A DNA stretch of 64,000 nucleotides from a virus: IMG/VR virus record IMGVR_UViG_3300028829_005183, positions 49,340 through 113,339 of that record. One strand, written 5' to 3'. The notes under the pieces were generated by a model. The model searched no databases and was not told the DNA's origin. It saw only the letters and a program-made list of their open reading frames with translations. This document shows positions 1 to 8,917 of this stretch, piece by piece; within the stretch, counting starts at the first letter, position 1; each line of letters opens with the position of its first letter. A program made the translations under genes and the position numbers.

Positions 1-1
1 G

Positions 2-670
2 GGCATCTACTATAAAACTGATGGTGATTCATTTCAGTTTGGAGATGATAAACTCATTGGTTGCGCAATATATGGATTCCCAGTTGGAGCAAGAGCAGCA
101 ACCTCTGTATGTGAGGGATTAACTAAGGATAACGCATTGGAGTTGACCAGATTGTACATCGATGATGGGTATGGTTCGAATATCGAATCATATGCGATGG
201 GACAAACATTCAAATGGTTGAAAGAAAACGATAAGAACATTAAGTTGTTGATATCGTATGCCGATGCGGGACAGGAACACTTAGGTAAGATTTATCAGGC
301 AACTAATTGGATTTATCAAGGGTTATCAACCGACATCGCACTAATGCCAAACTATGGTATCTCACTAACGAAAGACCCGTACAATTGGATTCATAGTAGA
401 ACGGTATATTCACTTTGGGGTAGTTCAAATTTAGACCACCTTAAAAACGAAATTGGTAAAGAGGGGCATAGTGAATTTTGGAGGAGAATGGAGCCACCAA
501 AACACAGATACATCCAACTATTACCACAAAACAAAAAAGAGAAGAAAGATTTGATTAAACGGTTGAAGCATGAAATCAAACCATATCCAAAGAATACGGA
601 TGATTTTAATACAGAGGTTGTGAATCATAAAACAACTTATGTAGCTGAGAGTACCGAAAGTTTTTGGTGA
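2..670 (+). CDS. Mom-like DNA-modification protein (5' partial)
   Basis: The frame is open from base 2, so the N terminus lies outside the window; 222 residues remain. Segments LTRLYIDDGYG (about residue 48), LLISYADAGQ (82-91) and IYQATNWIYQG (97-107) match the GNAT-like fold of phage Mu Mom-type proteins, which modify adenine in phage DNA to block restriction. The family call is from memory of these motifs. It overlaps the HNH gene by one base (TGATG). A generic phage acetyltransferase is the alternative. Confidence 0.65.
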   Translation, partial: GIYYKTDGDSFQFGDDKLIGCAIYGFPVGARAATSVCEGLTKDNALELTRLYIDDGYGSNIESYAMGQTFKWLKENDKNIKLLISYADAGQEHLGKIYQATNWIYQGLSTDIALMPNYGISLTKDPYNWIHSRTVYSLWGSSNLDHLKNEIGKEGHSEFWRRMEPPKHRYIQLLPQNKKEKKDLIKRLKHEIKPYPKNTDDFNTEVVNHKTTYVAESTESFW

Positions 671-1161
671 TGAATAAAGTGTTAGTTCTAAATTCAGATT
701 ACACCCCATTGAACGTAACAAATATGCGGCGTGGATTCATTCTTGTGATGAAAGGCAAGGCTGAAATTGTAAAAGAGGATGTGAACAAAATTGTAACTAC
801 GATTGGAGAGTTCGCTAAACCAATAATCATACGATTACTCAATTATATCGGATATCGGAATATGGGTATAAAGGTAAATCGTAAACGGATTATGAAGCGT
901 GATGGTTTTGAGTGTGGATATTGTGGTTCGAAAAAGAATCTTACAATCGACCATATCATTCCTAAATCTCGTGGTGGTGGTAACACTTGGGATAATTTGG
1001 TGACTTGTTGTAGTAGATGTAACACAATCAAAGATGATAGGACTCCCAAAGAAGCAGATATGGTATTGAGAGTTAAACCACATCAACCATCTATATTTTC
1101 ATCGGTAATTTCAGATGAAGTGGAAACTGAGTGGATTTTGTACAAAAAAAGTTTCCAATAA
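670..1161 (+). CDS. HNH endonuclease (McrA type)
   Basis: A 163-residue protein with a complete HNH/zinc site: CxxC at about 82-85, DHIIPKSRGG from 94, a WDN segment near 107 and a second CxxC at 114-117. It would cut DNA with a divalent metal. TTG and GTG codons just upstream are in frame, but the ATG at 670, overlapping the preceding TGA, is the natural start. Such genes in phages may be free-standing homing nucleases or packaging or recombination nucleases; the sequence does not decide. Confidence 0.85.
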   Translation: MNKVLVLNSDYTPLNVTNMRRGFILVMKGKAEIVKEDVNKIVTTIGEFAKPIIIRLLNYIGYRNMGIKVNRKRIMKRDGFECGYCGSKKNLTIDHIIPKSRGGGNTWDNLVTCCSRCNTIKDDRTPKEADMVLRVKPHQPSIFSSVISDEVETEWILYKKSFQ

Positions 1162-1163
1162 AT

Positions 1164-1194
1164 TTGGTAGATTGAAAAACATTCCTTATATTAG
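1164..1194 (+). promoter_or_regulatory. Bacteroidetes-type promoter for 1225 gene
   Basis: TTTGG with TTG at 1164 and TATATTAG at 1187, 23 bases apart start to start, matching the host -33 TTTG / -7 TAnnTTTG class. It lies in the short gap before the glycosyltransferase gene. Confidence 0.75.
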
Positions 1195-1210
1195 TAGTAT
1201 AAGAGATAAA

Positions 1211-1228
1211 ATGTATGTACCCGTATGA
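1211..1228 (+). other. Five-codon leader ORF
   Basis: ATG at 1211 opens MYVPV and stops at TGA 1226-1228, which overlaps the ATG (1225) of the glycosyltransferase. It sits just downstream of a promoter, so it would be on the mRNA. Coupling is possible but this may be chance. Confidence 0.25.
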
Positions 1229-2358
1229 ACTTTTGGGATAGTGTAGATTATAACAATGCTAGAAAGGTGTTGGTGATACCTAATATCACTAACTCTTCTA
1301 ATATTGAAAAAGATTCGTTTATTGATGTGATACATAATCATATCAAAGGACTGGAGAAGTATGGTGAGTACTATTGGCATGTTTTAGTACCAACTGGAAA
1401 TGTTACGAAGAAACTAAACTTACCAAATGTGAAACAACATCAGATTGATATTCCAGGTGATATGATGAACCAACGTTCGTTCCCATCTGATAAGTTGATG
1501 AAACTTCTAAAGGATATCGATTATGATGTAATCTATTCACACCTGCCCGATTGGCCTCAAGTCGGTAGATACAAAAACGATATCAACACTAAAATAGTTG
1601 GGTATTGCCATTGGTGGGAAATGAAGTCCTGTAATGGTGTAGACCGTAGACCTGGTAAAGCAAAGTGGTTGTGGTTACCCATCGAACTATTAGGTATATC
1701 TCAGATGGAAACCTGTTACTTAAATACACAAGACCAGAAGAATAGGGTGTTGGAAGAGGCGAGAGAAACATTCAATGAAGAGTTTGTTCAGAAGTTGGAT
1801 GATATTCTCACTGTTTGGAACTTAGGATTGGAAGAATCCAAAATAGTATCCGAACCAAAATCAGAAAAGGAAAAGGTGATTGTATTCAACCACCGAGCAG
1901 CTGCATACAAGGGGTATCCTAAGTTTATGGAGTTGATGGAAGAATATCGTAAACAGCGACAGGATTTCAAAGTTTGGATTCCGCAATTAAATGGTAAACC
2001 ACCATATGGGTGGGTAGATACTACCAAAGTACCAAAGCATGAGTACTATAAGAGATTGCAGGATTGTACCGTCGGTGTACAGATGAGGCAAACGAATTAT
2101 GGTTGGAGCGTGAGTGGTACTGATTGTATGATGAATGGAACTCCAATGATTTGGCAGGAATCCGATTGTTATCACGAAATCGACCCGAATGGTATGTTCT
2201 TCAAATACAAAAAAGAATTCTTTGAGTATTTGGATAAGATGTTAGATGATGAACCATTCCGAAAAGAGCAAGAGTTAAAATCAGTAGAGAGGGCAAACGA
2301 GCTATCTAAGAATGAGGGTAAAATGCTTGGAGAACTACACAAAAAGTTGTATATTTAA
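1225..2358 (+). CDS. GT-B fold glycosyltransferase (GT4-like)
   Basis: 377 residues. The second half has the layout of GT4 family retaining glycosyltransferases: VIVFNHRAAAYKGYPKF near 215-231, and SVSGTDCMMNGTPMIWQES near 298-316, the region that binds the nucleotide sugar in this fold. No signal peptide or membrane segment, so it is cytosolic. It sits between the HNH nuclease and DNA polymerase. Donor and acceptor (DNA, protein or glycan) cannot be read from the sequence; placement next to DNA-metabolism genes makes DNA glycosylation possible but unproven. Confidence 0.7.
   Translation: MNFWDSVDYNNARKVLVIPNITNSSNIEKDSFIDVIHNHIKGLEKYGEYYWHVLVPTGNVTKKLNLPNVKQHQIDIPGDMMNQRSFPSDKLMKLLKDIDYDVIYSHLPDWPQVGRYKNDINTKIVGYCHWWEMKSCNGVDRRPGKAKWLWLPIELLGISQMETCYLNTQDQKNRVLEEARETFNEEFVQKLDDILTVWNLGLEESKIVSEPKSEKEKVIVFNHRAAAYKGYPKFMELMEEYRKQRQDFKVWIPQLNGKPPYGWVDTTKVPKHEYYKRLQDCTVGVQMRQTNYGWSVSGTDCMMNGTPMIWQESDCYHEIDPNGMFFKYKKEFFEYLDKMLDDEPFRKEQELKSVERANELSKNEGKMLGELHKKLYI
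2327..2357 (+). promoter_or_regulatory. Promoter for DNA polymerase, inside preceding gene
   Basis: TTG at 2327 and TATATTTA at 2350, spaced 23 bases, within the last codons of the glycosyltransferase gene. The polymerase ATG at 2362 is 12 bases after the first T of the -7 box, which predicts a leaderless transcript. Confidence 0.65.
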
Positions 2359-2361
2359 GGT

Positions 2362-4878
2362 ATGTATCAAAACGCTTATTACGAAAAAGAGGGTGGTATC
2401 ATCCATTGCTGGGATGATGAAAAAGGTTACTTTACCAAAAAGTATCGTAACTATGGTTATGTTAGAGATGGTAATGGTTCTTACGAATCAATCTATGGGG
2501 AACGGTTGAAGAAGATTAACTTTTGGAAAAACGAAGATAATCTAAAACTTTATGAATCGGATGTAAATGAAATGACCCGTTTCTTAATCGATGAATATGG
2601 TGATTCAGACGAGGTATCCACTGGTCATACTGTACTAACCTTTGATATTGAGGTAGAGATGAATAGTGGACTGCCCGATACAGATAAAGCAGAGAATACT
2701 ATGACTTCTGTAGCATTCCACGATTCAGCAACAAACGATTATTATGCTTATGTACTAAGTGAGGGTGAAGAGATAAACAAAACTATCAAAGGGGCTAAAG
2801 TCCGTTCCTTTCGTAGTGAAGAAGATATGTTGATAGCATTTGTAAATGCTTGGGAAGAGATTTCACCGACTATCATTACGGGATGGAACATTGACTTCTT
2901 TGATGTTACATATTTGTACAATCGATTAAAGCGGGTACTTGGGACATCAACAGCAAATAGGCTATCCCCAATCAGAAAAGTACATTGGAACAAATATCGT
3001 AAACGTTACATCATCGCAGGTGTATCTGCATTGGATTACATCGCATTATTTAAGAACTTTACATATACGGAATATCCCAACTATCGCTTGGATACTATCG
3101 CTAAATTAGAATTAGGTAGAGGGAAGATTGAGTACGAAGGAAACTTAGACCAATTATTCAGAGATGATATTGAGAAGTTTGTTGAATATAACTTAGTTGA
3201 TGTTGAGTTGGTGGTAGATATGGATAAGAAACTACAATTCATCGATTTGGCTAGAGCAATATGCCATGCGGGTCATGTGTTCTATGAAGATTTCTTATTC
3301 TCATCGAAATGGTTAGAGGGAGCAATTCTCACATTCCTTAGACGGAGTGGTAGGGTAGCTCCGAACAAACCACAGCGGATGTTTAAAAATGCTGATGGTT
3401 CTGATGGGGAAGGTAAGTTTATAGGTGCATATGTAAAACAACCAAAGCCCGGCCTTTACAAATGGGTATACGATTTGGATTTAACATCACTATACCCATC
3501 AATCATTATGAGTATCAATATCTCACCTGAAACTAAGATTGGTAAGGTGAAGAACTACTCCGCTGAAGAATCTATGAAGGGAAATATTGAATCATATTCT
3601 ATTATAGATAATAATGGTAGTGAATCAAAGCCCGTATCAAAAGAACACTTTACCAACTTTATTGAACAACAAAAGCTATCAATAGCATCAAATGGTGTGT
3701 TGTATTCACAGAATAGGGTTGGTATCATACCTGAGATTCTTAACGTGTGGTTTGATAAGAGAGTAGAGTACAAAGACCTGATGAAAAAATATGGTAAAGA
3801 GGGTAATGATGAACTTTATAAGTTCTACTCTCAGCGCCAGTTGGTACAAAAAATTATGTTGAATTCCCTTTACGGAGTATTGGGATTACCATCATTCAGA
3901 TTCTACGATGTTGATAACGCAGAAGCAGTAACACTTACAGGTCAGACTGTAATTAAAACAACTGAGATGATTGCCAATCAATACTATAGTAAGAACATTG
4001 GTGAAACAAAAGATTACAACATCTATGTTGATACTGATTCTGTATTCTATGAAGCAGCACCATTGGTAAAGGCTAGGAATCCTAATATTGATGTAACATC
4101 TGATAAAGAAATGATTCCAGCTATTCTATCAGTTGCTAAAGAGGTTGAGGACCATATCAATAAAGTATATGATTCAATGGCATTGAAAATGTTCAATATT
4201 AATTCACATAGATTTGATATTAAGCAAGAAACTATCGCTAAGGGTGGGTTTTGGGTATCTAAGAAAAGATACGCTCAATGGATTATCAACGATAACACTG
4301 TAGATTGTGATAAGTTGGATGTGAAAGGATTGGATGTGAAACGTTCATCATTCCCAACTTACTTCAAAGAAGTGATGAGTACTGTGTTGATGGATATCCT
4401 AAAGGATGAGAACAAAGATAAAATTGATGAGTATATTCTTAGGAAGAAAGATGAGATGAAAACTACCAACTTTATCGATATAGCAAAGAATTCAGCAGTT
4501 AAAGGTATGAGTAAGTATACATTTAAGAATCAAGCACTGGGTGAGTTTATGAAAGGAACACCAGCGCATGTTAAAGCAGCACTTACTTACAATCAACTAT
4601 TGAAATATTATAATGCAGCATTTAAATTTGAACCAATGAAAGATGGTGATAAGATTAAGTGGGTGTATTTGAAACCTAATCCATTAGGATTAGACTCCGT
4701 TGGGTTGACGGGATATAACGACCCGAAAGAGATTTTGGATTTGGTAGAACAGCATATAGATTATGAGCTAATTTGGACAAAAGAATTAGAGAATAAGTTA
4801 GATGATTTCTACAAAGCAATGGGGTGGGAAAAGCCAAATCCGAATCTAGCAAAAGCATCACAATTTTTTGGATTTTAA
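2362..4878 (+). CDS. Family B DNA polymerase (T4 gp43-like)
   Basis: 838 residues with all expected motifs in order: exonuclease I FDIEVE (94-99), exonuclease II GWNIDFFDVTYL (174-185), exonuclease III YNLVDVELV (276-284), motif A DLTSLYPS (373-380), motif B QKIMLNSLYG (496-505) and motif C YVDTDS (555-560). Both 3'-5' proofreading and polymerase active sites therefore look intact. Length is close to T4 gp43 (898). It is followed by clamp and clamp-loader genes, the usual T4-type replisome neighbours. The ATG at 2362 is chosen because it agrees with the upstream promoter and follows the previous stop by three bases. Confidence 0.97.
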   Translation: MYQNAYYEKEGGIIHCWDDEKGYFTKKYRNYGYVRDGNGSYESIYGERLKKINFWKNEDNLKLYESDVNEMTRFLIDEYGDSDEVSTGHTVLTFDIEVEMNSGLPDTDKAENTMTSVAFHDSATNDYYAYVLSEGEEINKTIKGAKVRSFRSEEDMLIAFVNAWEEISPTIITGWNIDFFDVTYLYNRLKRVLGTSTANRLSPIRKVHWNKYRKRYIIAGVSALDYIALFKNFTYTEYPNYRLDTIAKLELGRGKIEYEGNLDQLFRDDIEKFVEYNLVDVELVVDMDKKLQFIDLARAICHAGHVFYEDFLFSSKWLEGAILTFLRRSGRVAPNKPQRMFKNADGSDGEGKFIGAYVKQPKPGLYKWVYDLDLTSLYPSIIMSINISPETKIGKVKNYSAEESMKGNIESYSIIDNNGSESKPVSKEHFTNFIEQQKLSIASNGVLYSQNRVGIIPEILNVWFDKRVEYKDLMKKYGKEGNDELYKFYSQRQLVQKIMLNSLYGVLGLPSFRFYDVDNAEAVTLTGQTVIKTTEMIANQYYSKNIGETKDYNIYVDTDSVFYEAAPLVKARNPNIDVTSDKEMIPAILSVAKEVEDHINKVYDSMALKMFNINSHRFDIKQETIAKGGFWVSKKRYAQWIINDNTVDCDKLDVKGLDVKRSSFPTYFKEVMSTVLMDILKDENKDKIDEYILRKKDEMKTTNFIDIAKNSAVKGMSKYTFKNQALGEFMKGTPAHVKAALTYNQLLKYYNAAFKFEPMKDGDKIKWVYLKPNPLGLDSVGLTGYNDPKEILDLVEQHIDYELIWTKELENKLDDFYKAMGWEKPNPNLAKASQFFGF

Positions 4879-4879
4879 T

Positions 4880-4910
4880 TTGGATATTCCAAAATAAATT
4901 CGTATATTTA
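4880..4910 (+). promoter_or_regulatory. Promoter for sliding clamp operon
   Basis: TTTGG (TTG at 4880) and TATATTTA at 4903, 23 bases apart, in the gap between polymerase and clamp genes. An AT-rich leader of about 30 bases precedes the ATG at 4942. Confidence 0.8.
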
Positions 4911-4941
4911 AGACCAATAAACAATAAATAATTAATTTCAT

Positions 4942-5637
4942 ATGAAAAAAGCAAGTATTGAAAGTTTCATTAACCGATACAATCTCGGTGGTGAAGTAGA
5001 ATCGGTAAAGATTACATCTACTGATTCGGAGATGAAGGTAAGTTTTATCTCAGATGATAAAACTTTGTTAGGAGAGGTAACCTCTAAAGAGGGTGATTTT
5101 CCCAATGGTGAGTTTGGTGTTTACACAACTTCTCAGTTAAAAGCACTTTTGGGTGTATTAGAATCTAATGTGGAGGTTGACTCTACTGAATCTTACATCA
5201 AGTTTTCAGATAAGGGTACATCGGTTAATTATATGCTGGCAGACCTTTCTGTGATTCCAGTTGTTCCTGATTTGAAGCAAGTACCACCTTTCAACTCAGA
5301 AGTTACTTTGAACGATGAGTTTACATCTAAGTTTATCAAATCAAAAGGAGCGCTGAGTGAATCAGATACATTTACATTTAGTTGTATTGGTGATAAGGGT
5401 GAGGTTGTTTTAGGATATTCCACAATTAACACTAACCGAATCTCAATCTCAGTAGAATGTAAGTGTGATGGGGATGTACAACCAATCTCATTTTCAGCTA
5501 AGTATCTGAAAGAAATCCTAAATGCTAACAGAGCCTCTAAATCTGCTACATTAAAAATTTCATCGCAGGGGCTTTCTTACATTGAATTTGAAACAGATAC
5601 CATCACATCAAAATACTATTTGGTAGAGATTAAATAA
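4942..5637 (+). CDS. Sliding clamp (T4 gp45-like)
   Basis: 231 residues, almost the same length as T4 gp45 (228). It begins with a helix-like segment and ends in YYLVEIK; the alternating strand pattern and position directly between polymerase and clamp loader fit a trimeric DNA sliding clamp that holds the polymerase on DNA. In T4 this protein also activates late transcription with gp55 and gp33; whether that applies here is unknown. Its stop overlaps the next start (TAATG). Confidence 0.85.
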   Translation: MKKASIESFINRYNLGGEVESVKITSTDSEMKVSFISDDKTLLGEVTSKEGDFPNGEFGVYTTSQLKALLGVLESNVEVDSTESYIKFSDKGTSVNYMLADLSVIPVVPDLKQVPPFNSEVTLNDEFTSKFIKSKGALSESDTFTFSCIGDKGEVVLGYSTINTNRISISVECKCDGDVQPISFSAKYLKEILNANRASKSATLKISSQGLSYIEFETDTITSKYYLVEIK

Positions 5638-6851
5638 TGAGTATGAACTTTTGGGATACAGAACCAGCTAAACCAATCTTTGACTTTGAAACTCAAAAGA
5701 GGGAGTTAATCGAAAATATGGATTATCTATCTTCGATGACAGTTGAAGAACAAACACTTTACAAAAAGTGGGTTGAGTTACAAGAGCCCTCTATGATTAG
5801 GGATAAATCGCACATTGCGGAACTATACCCAACACAGTGGGCTCCGGCTGATATTAACAATTTGGAACAAACCATTTCGGAGATTGAAGCGTTAGAACCT
5901 TATGTTGAGATTGTAGAAGATGCTAAGGATTCTACTAAATGGGCATATCTCAGAAGGATGATTCATACAATGGGGTTTACCGCCAATCCTGGTCGAAACG
6001 TTAAGATTAATGTTAAAGATAGGGTTACTGGAAAGCTTTTAGGGCAGATATCACTAGCATCTGATGTAACCTCTATGAAGGTTAGAGATGACTATATTGG
6101 GTGGAGTAAAGATAATAAGTTCGTAGATAAAAAACTCAACCATACTACAATAGCATCTACAATTGTGTGTACTCAGCCACTTGGATTTAACTTCTTAGGT
6201 GGTAAGTTAGTTGCTATGATGACCACTGTGCCTGAAGTGAGGGAGTTTTGGAAAGATAAATATGGCCAGACCCTTATAGCAGTTGGGACTACATCTCTGT
6301 ATGGAATTCACTCTCAGTACAATGGTATTCCTCACTTCAAAACATTAGGTGAATCGGCCGGAAAGATTTCAATAAAACCAGATGATAAGTACTACGAACC
6401 TTGGCATCAATGGATTAAAGAAAACAGAGCAGATTGGTACGAAACTGCAATTACGAATGAAAGAATCCGTAATGGTAAAAGTATGGGTGTAGCAAGTGGG
6501 CCTGTAAGTGGTATCAAACAAAAGATTCTTGGGCAGATATTCAAAGAATGTGGTATCAAACAATCAGATTATCATCATGGGTTTAAAAGAGGTGTATATC
6601 TCGCTATGATGTATGAGAATGGGCCGGAGTTCCTTAAAGGTGAAATTGGTGAAGATGAGCTAAAGATGAAGCAGAAGTTCGAAGAGGGTGTGGATTACAT
6701 CAGTAGATGGTGGAAGAAAAAGGCAATAAAACGATACACCAAACTACACTCTGAAGGTAGATTGAAGCCAGAGCATTTGTTCTATATCGATGCGATTGGT
6801 ATGAGTTGGGAAGATATGAAAAGTAAGTATTTGAAAGAAGTTGGTAGATAA
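5637..6851 (+). CDS. DUF4338/DruA-like protein
   Basis: 404 residues. The middle of the protein (about 100-250) carries a run recalling DUF4338: MKVRDDYIGWS, then STIVCTQPLGFNFLGGKL, EFWKDKYGQTLIAVGTTSLYG and FKTLGESAG. DUF4338 includes DruA of the Druantia anti-phage system, and related proteins occur in large phages; the biochemical role is not known. It is embedded between the clamp and clamp-loader genes with TAATG-type overlaps at both ends, so it is probably made with the replisome and may act on replicating DNA. Assignment is from motif memory only. Confidence 0.5.
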   Translation: MSMNFWDTEPAKPIFDFETQKRELIENMDYLSSMTVEEQTLYKKWVELQEPSMIRDKSHIAELYPTQWAPADINNLEQTISEIEALEPYVEIVEDAKDSTKWAYLRRMIHTMGFTANPGRNVKINVKDRVTGKLLGQISLASDVTSMKVRDDYIGWSKDNKFVDKKLNHTTIASTIVCTQPLGFNFLGGKLVAMMTTVPEVREFWKDKYGQTLIAVGTTSLYGIHSQYNGIPHFKTLGESAGKISIKPDDKYYEPWHQWIKENRADWYETAITNERIRNGKSMGVASGPVSGIKQKILGQIFKECGIKQSDYHHGFKRGVYLAMMYENGPEFLKGEIGEDELKMKQKFEEGVDYISRWWKKKAIKRYTKLHSEGRLKPEHLFYIDAIGMSWEDMKSKYLKEVGR

Positions 6852-7783
6852 TGAATAACACAGAAAACACACTTTGGGTTGAGAAGTACAGACCCGATAC
6901 ATTGGAAGGGTATGTTGGAAACGAACATATCCTTGAGAAAGTAAAGATTTACATTGAGAATGAGGATGTACCTCACTTGCTACTCTATGGTGTGGCGGGT
7001 ACTGGTAAGACTACCCTCGCTAAAATCATTACCAATCAGATTGATTGTGATGTGATGTACATCAACGCTTCGGATGAAAACAACGTAGATACAGTTAGGG
7101 ATAAGATTAGAGGATTCGCATCATCGATGGGATTCCGTAAGTGGAAAGTGATTATTTTGGATGAGAGCGATTACCTAACTCCGAACGCACAGGCGGCACT
7201 TCGTAATCTAATGGAAACGTTCTCCAAAACAACACGATTCATTTTGACGTGTAACTATGTTGAAAAAATCATCGACCCAATTCAGAGTAGATGCCAAACG
7301 TTTGGTATTACACCACCATCTAAGAAAGAGGTGGCGCTGCGTTTGAAAGAGATTTTGGATTCTGAGAATGTATCATATGAGATGCAGGATTTAGCTATTT
7401 TGGTAAATAGTGGATATCCTGATATTCGTAGAGTTCTGAACGCAGGACAACGGCAGGTTATAAAGGGTGAATTGAAGATTGATAAAACATCAACGATTCA
7501 AGCGAATTATATGGATGAGGTATTGAATGTACTTAAATCTGATGGTAATGTAAAAGAGGTGTTCCTAAAGAGTAGGCAGATTATCGCAGATTCAAAAGTT
7601 AAGGACTTCACACCATTCTACAGATTTTTGTACGATAATGTAGATGATTTCGCAGCTGGAAAAGTGGGTAACACAATAATCAAAATTGCAGATGCTCAAT
7701 ACAAAGATGCATCAGTAGTGGATAAAGAAATCAACATCGTAGCGATGTTATTGGAAATTTTAATTGATATCAAAGGAAAATAA
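6851..7783 (+). CDS. Clamp loader large subunit (T4 gp44/RFC-like)
   Basis: 310-residue AAA+ ATPase: Walker A GVAGTGKT (47-54), Walker B VIILDESD (100-107), sensor 1 in ILTCNY (131-136) and the SRC arginine-finger motif at 146-148, typical of RFC/gp44 loaders. It opens the sliding clamp at primer ends using ATP. It overlaps the preceding gene by one base and is followed by the small-subunit candidate two genes later, as in T4 (44-62). Confidence 0.93.
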   Translation: MNNTENTLWVEKYRPDTLEGYVGNEHILEKVKIYIENEDVPHLLLYGVAGTGKTTLAKIITNQIDCDVMYINASDENNVDTVRDKIRGFASSMGFRKWKVIILDESDYLTPNAQAALRNLMETFSKTTRFILTCNYVEKIIDPIQSRCQTFGITPPSKKEVALRLKEILDSENVSYEMQDLAILVNSGYPDIRRVLNAGQRQVIKGELKIDKTSTIQANYMDEVLNVLKSDGNVKEVFLKSRQIIADSKVKDFTPFYRFLYDNVDDFAAGKVGNTIIKIADAQYKDASVVDKEINIVAMLLEILIDIKGK

Positions 7784-7785
7784 TT

Positions 7786-8055
7786 ATGGCAAAAGGAAAG
7801 GGAAAATCAAAAATAGTTGGAATGGGACAACCAACACAACAAGCACCACAAATGCAGTTAGACCCAACAAAGTTACCAACGGTACATTGTGAGAATTGTG
7901 ATTCTATTTTTTGGGAAGAAGTGACAATGTTCAAAGAAGTTCCAGCGGTTCAATCACCGAATGGGCAGAAATCAATGTTACCAATTCCTGTAGTTAGATG
8001 TGCAGAGTGTGGGCATGTATCGGAAAAGTTTTTACCTAAAGAGTTATTACCTTAA
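7786..8055 (+). CDS. Small zinc-ribbon protein
   Basis: 89 residues with CxxC pairs at 35-38 (CENC) and 72-75 (CAEC), forming a likely zinc ribbon, after a glycine/lysine-rich and proline/glutamine-rich N terminus. It lies between the two clamp-loader subunits and overlaps the next gene by a single base. Function unknown; a role in the replication or late-transcription complex is suggested only by position. Confidence 0.75.
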   Translation: MAKGKGKSKIVGMGQPTQQAPQMQLDPTKLPTVHCENCDSIFWEEVTMFKEVPAVQSPNGQKSMLPIPVVRCAECGHVSEKFLPKELLP

Positions 8056-8510
8056 TGGCAAAAAAGAAAAGTGATAACACTGTAAAGGCTAAGAGTATCT
8101 TCCAACATCTTAGTGGTATAAAGGAGAAAAAAGATTCTTGGGAATCTCTATCTGAGATGGATAAGAAATCATTTACTCCATTTATCATAAATCGTTGGTT
8201 AAGTATGAACTTGGACTTACTACCTATCATAAATGTACTACAGAAGTACACAATCGGCTTGTTATCCGCCAGAGATGTATACAAAGTGTATTTGGATTTT
8301 CTACCAAAGCAAAAAACATTTGATAAGTACATCAAAGGTAAGAAAGATGGTAAGTACAACAAAGAGTTACTACAACACCTATCAACTTGGTATGGTGTAT
8401 CACATAGAGAAGTAATTGATTATTTGGATATACTACCAAAGGATGAGGTGATTTCGATTCTAATGAAGTATGGTATGACCGATAAGGAAGCAAAAAAGTT
8501 ATTGAAATGA
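8055..8510 (+). CDS. Clamp loader small subunit (gp62-like)
   Basis: 151 residues, all-helical in character. The pattern PFIINRWLSMNLDLLPIIN near 37-55, LPKQKTFDKYIKGKK near 79-93, and VSHREVIDYLDIL resembles T4 gp62, the non-ATPase subunit of the gp44/62 loader, though identity is low. Position immediately after gp44-like and zinc-ribbon genes supports the call. It is somewhat shorter than T4 gp62 (187). Confidence 0.72.
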   Translation: MAKKKSDNTVKAKSIFQHLSGIKEKKDSWESLSEMDKKSFTPFIINRWLSMNLDLLPIINVLQKYTIGLLSARDVYKVYLDFLPKQKTFDKYIKGKKDGKYNKELLQHLSTWYGVSHREVIDYLDILPKDEVISILMKYGMTDKEAKKLLK

Positions 8511-8917
8511 GCGAAGTATTAAGAGAATCAAAAACCAAAGTAGTTCACAGAGGTGAGCGAGTGGTTACAACGAATAAAGAAGAAACTGCAGTACAATACT
8601 GCGAACGAATGTATCCTGATACCACAAATGAGTTCAAAGTTATTTTGGATGAGATGTATGATACATTCTGTAAGAAGCAACGTAACTATGGGCCAGGTAA
8701 TATTTCGGTGGGAACTGATTTGAAAACCGATGATGATAAGAAGTTATCATTAACTGGGCTGTGGTTCAGAATCAACGATAAGGTTCAGCGATTGAAGCAA
8801 TTGGTTGTATTAGGTCAACCAGATGAGGTTGGAGAATCAGTACAAGATACATATCAGGATTTGAGTGTATATGGTGTGATTGCTCAGATTGTTCAACGTG
8901 GAAAGTGGGCTAAATGA
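8507..8917 (+). CDS. Nmad1/DUF1599-like protein
   Basis: 136 residues. The core from about 43 (VILDEMYDTFCKKQRNYG) to SLTGLWFRINDKVQRLKQL and the C-terminal helical half match the DUF1599 family, also called nucleotide modification associated domain 1, small proteins found beside base-modification genes in phages. It overlaps the upstream gene by ATGA and the dCMP deaminase downstream by ATGA, placing it in nucleotide metabolism. Enzymatic activity is unknown. Confidence 0.6.
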   Translation: MSEVLRESKTKVVHRGERVVTTNKEETAVQYCERMYPDTTNEFKVILDEMYDTFCKKQRNYGPGNISVGTDLKTDDDKKLSLTGLWFRINDKVQRLKQLVVLGQPDEVGESVQDTYQDLSVYGVIAQIVQRGKWAK

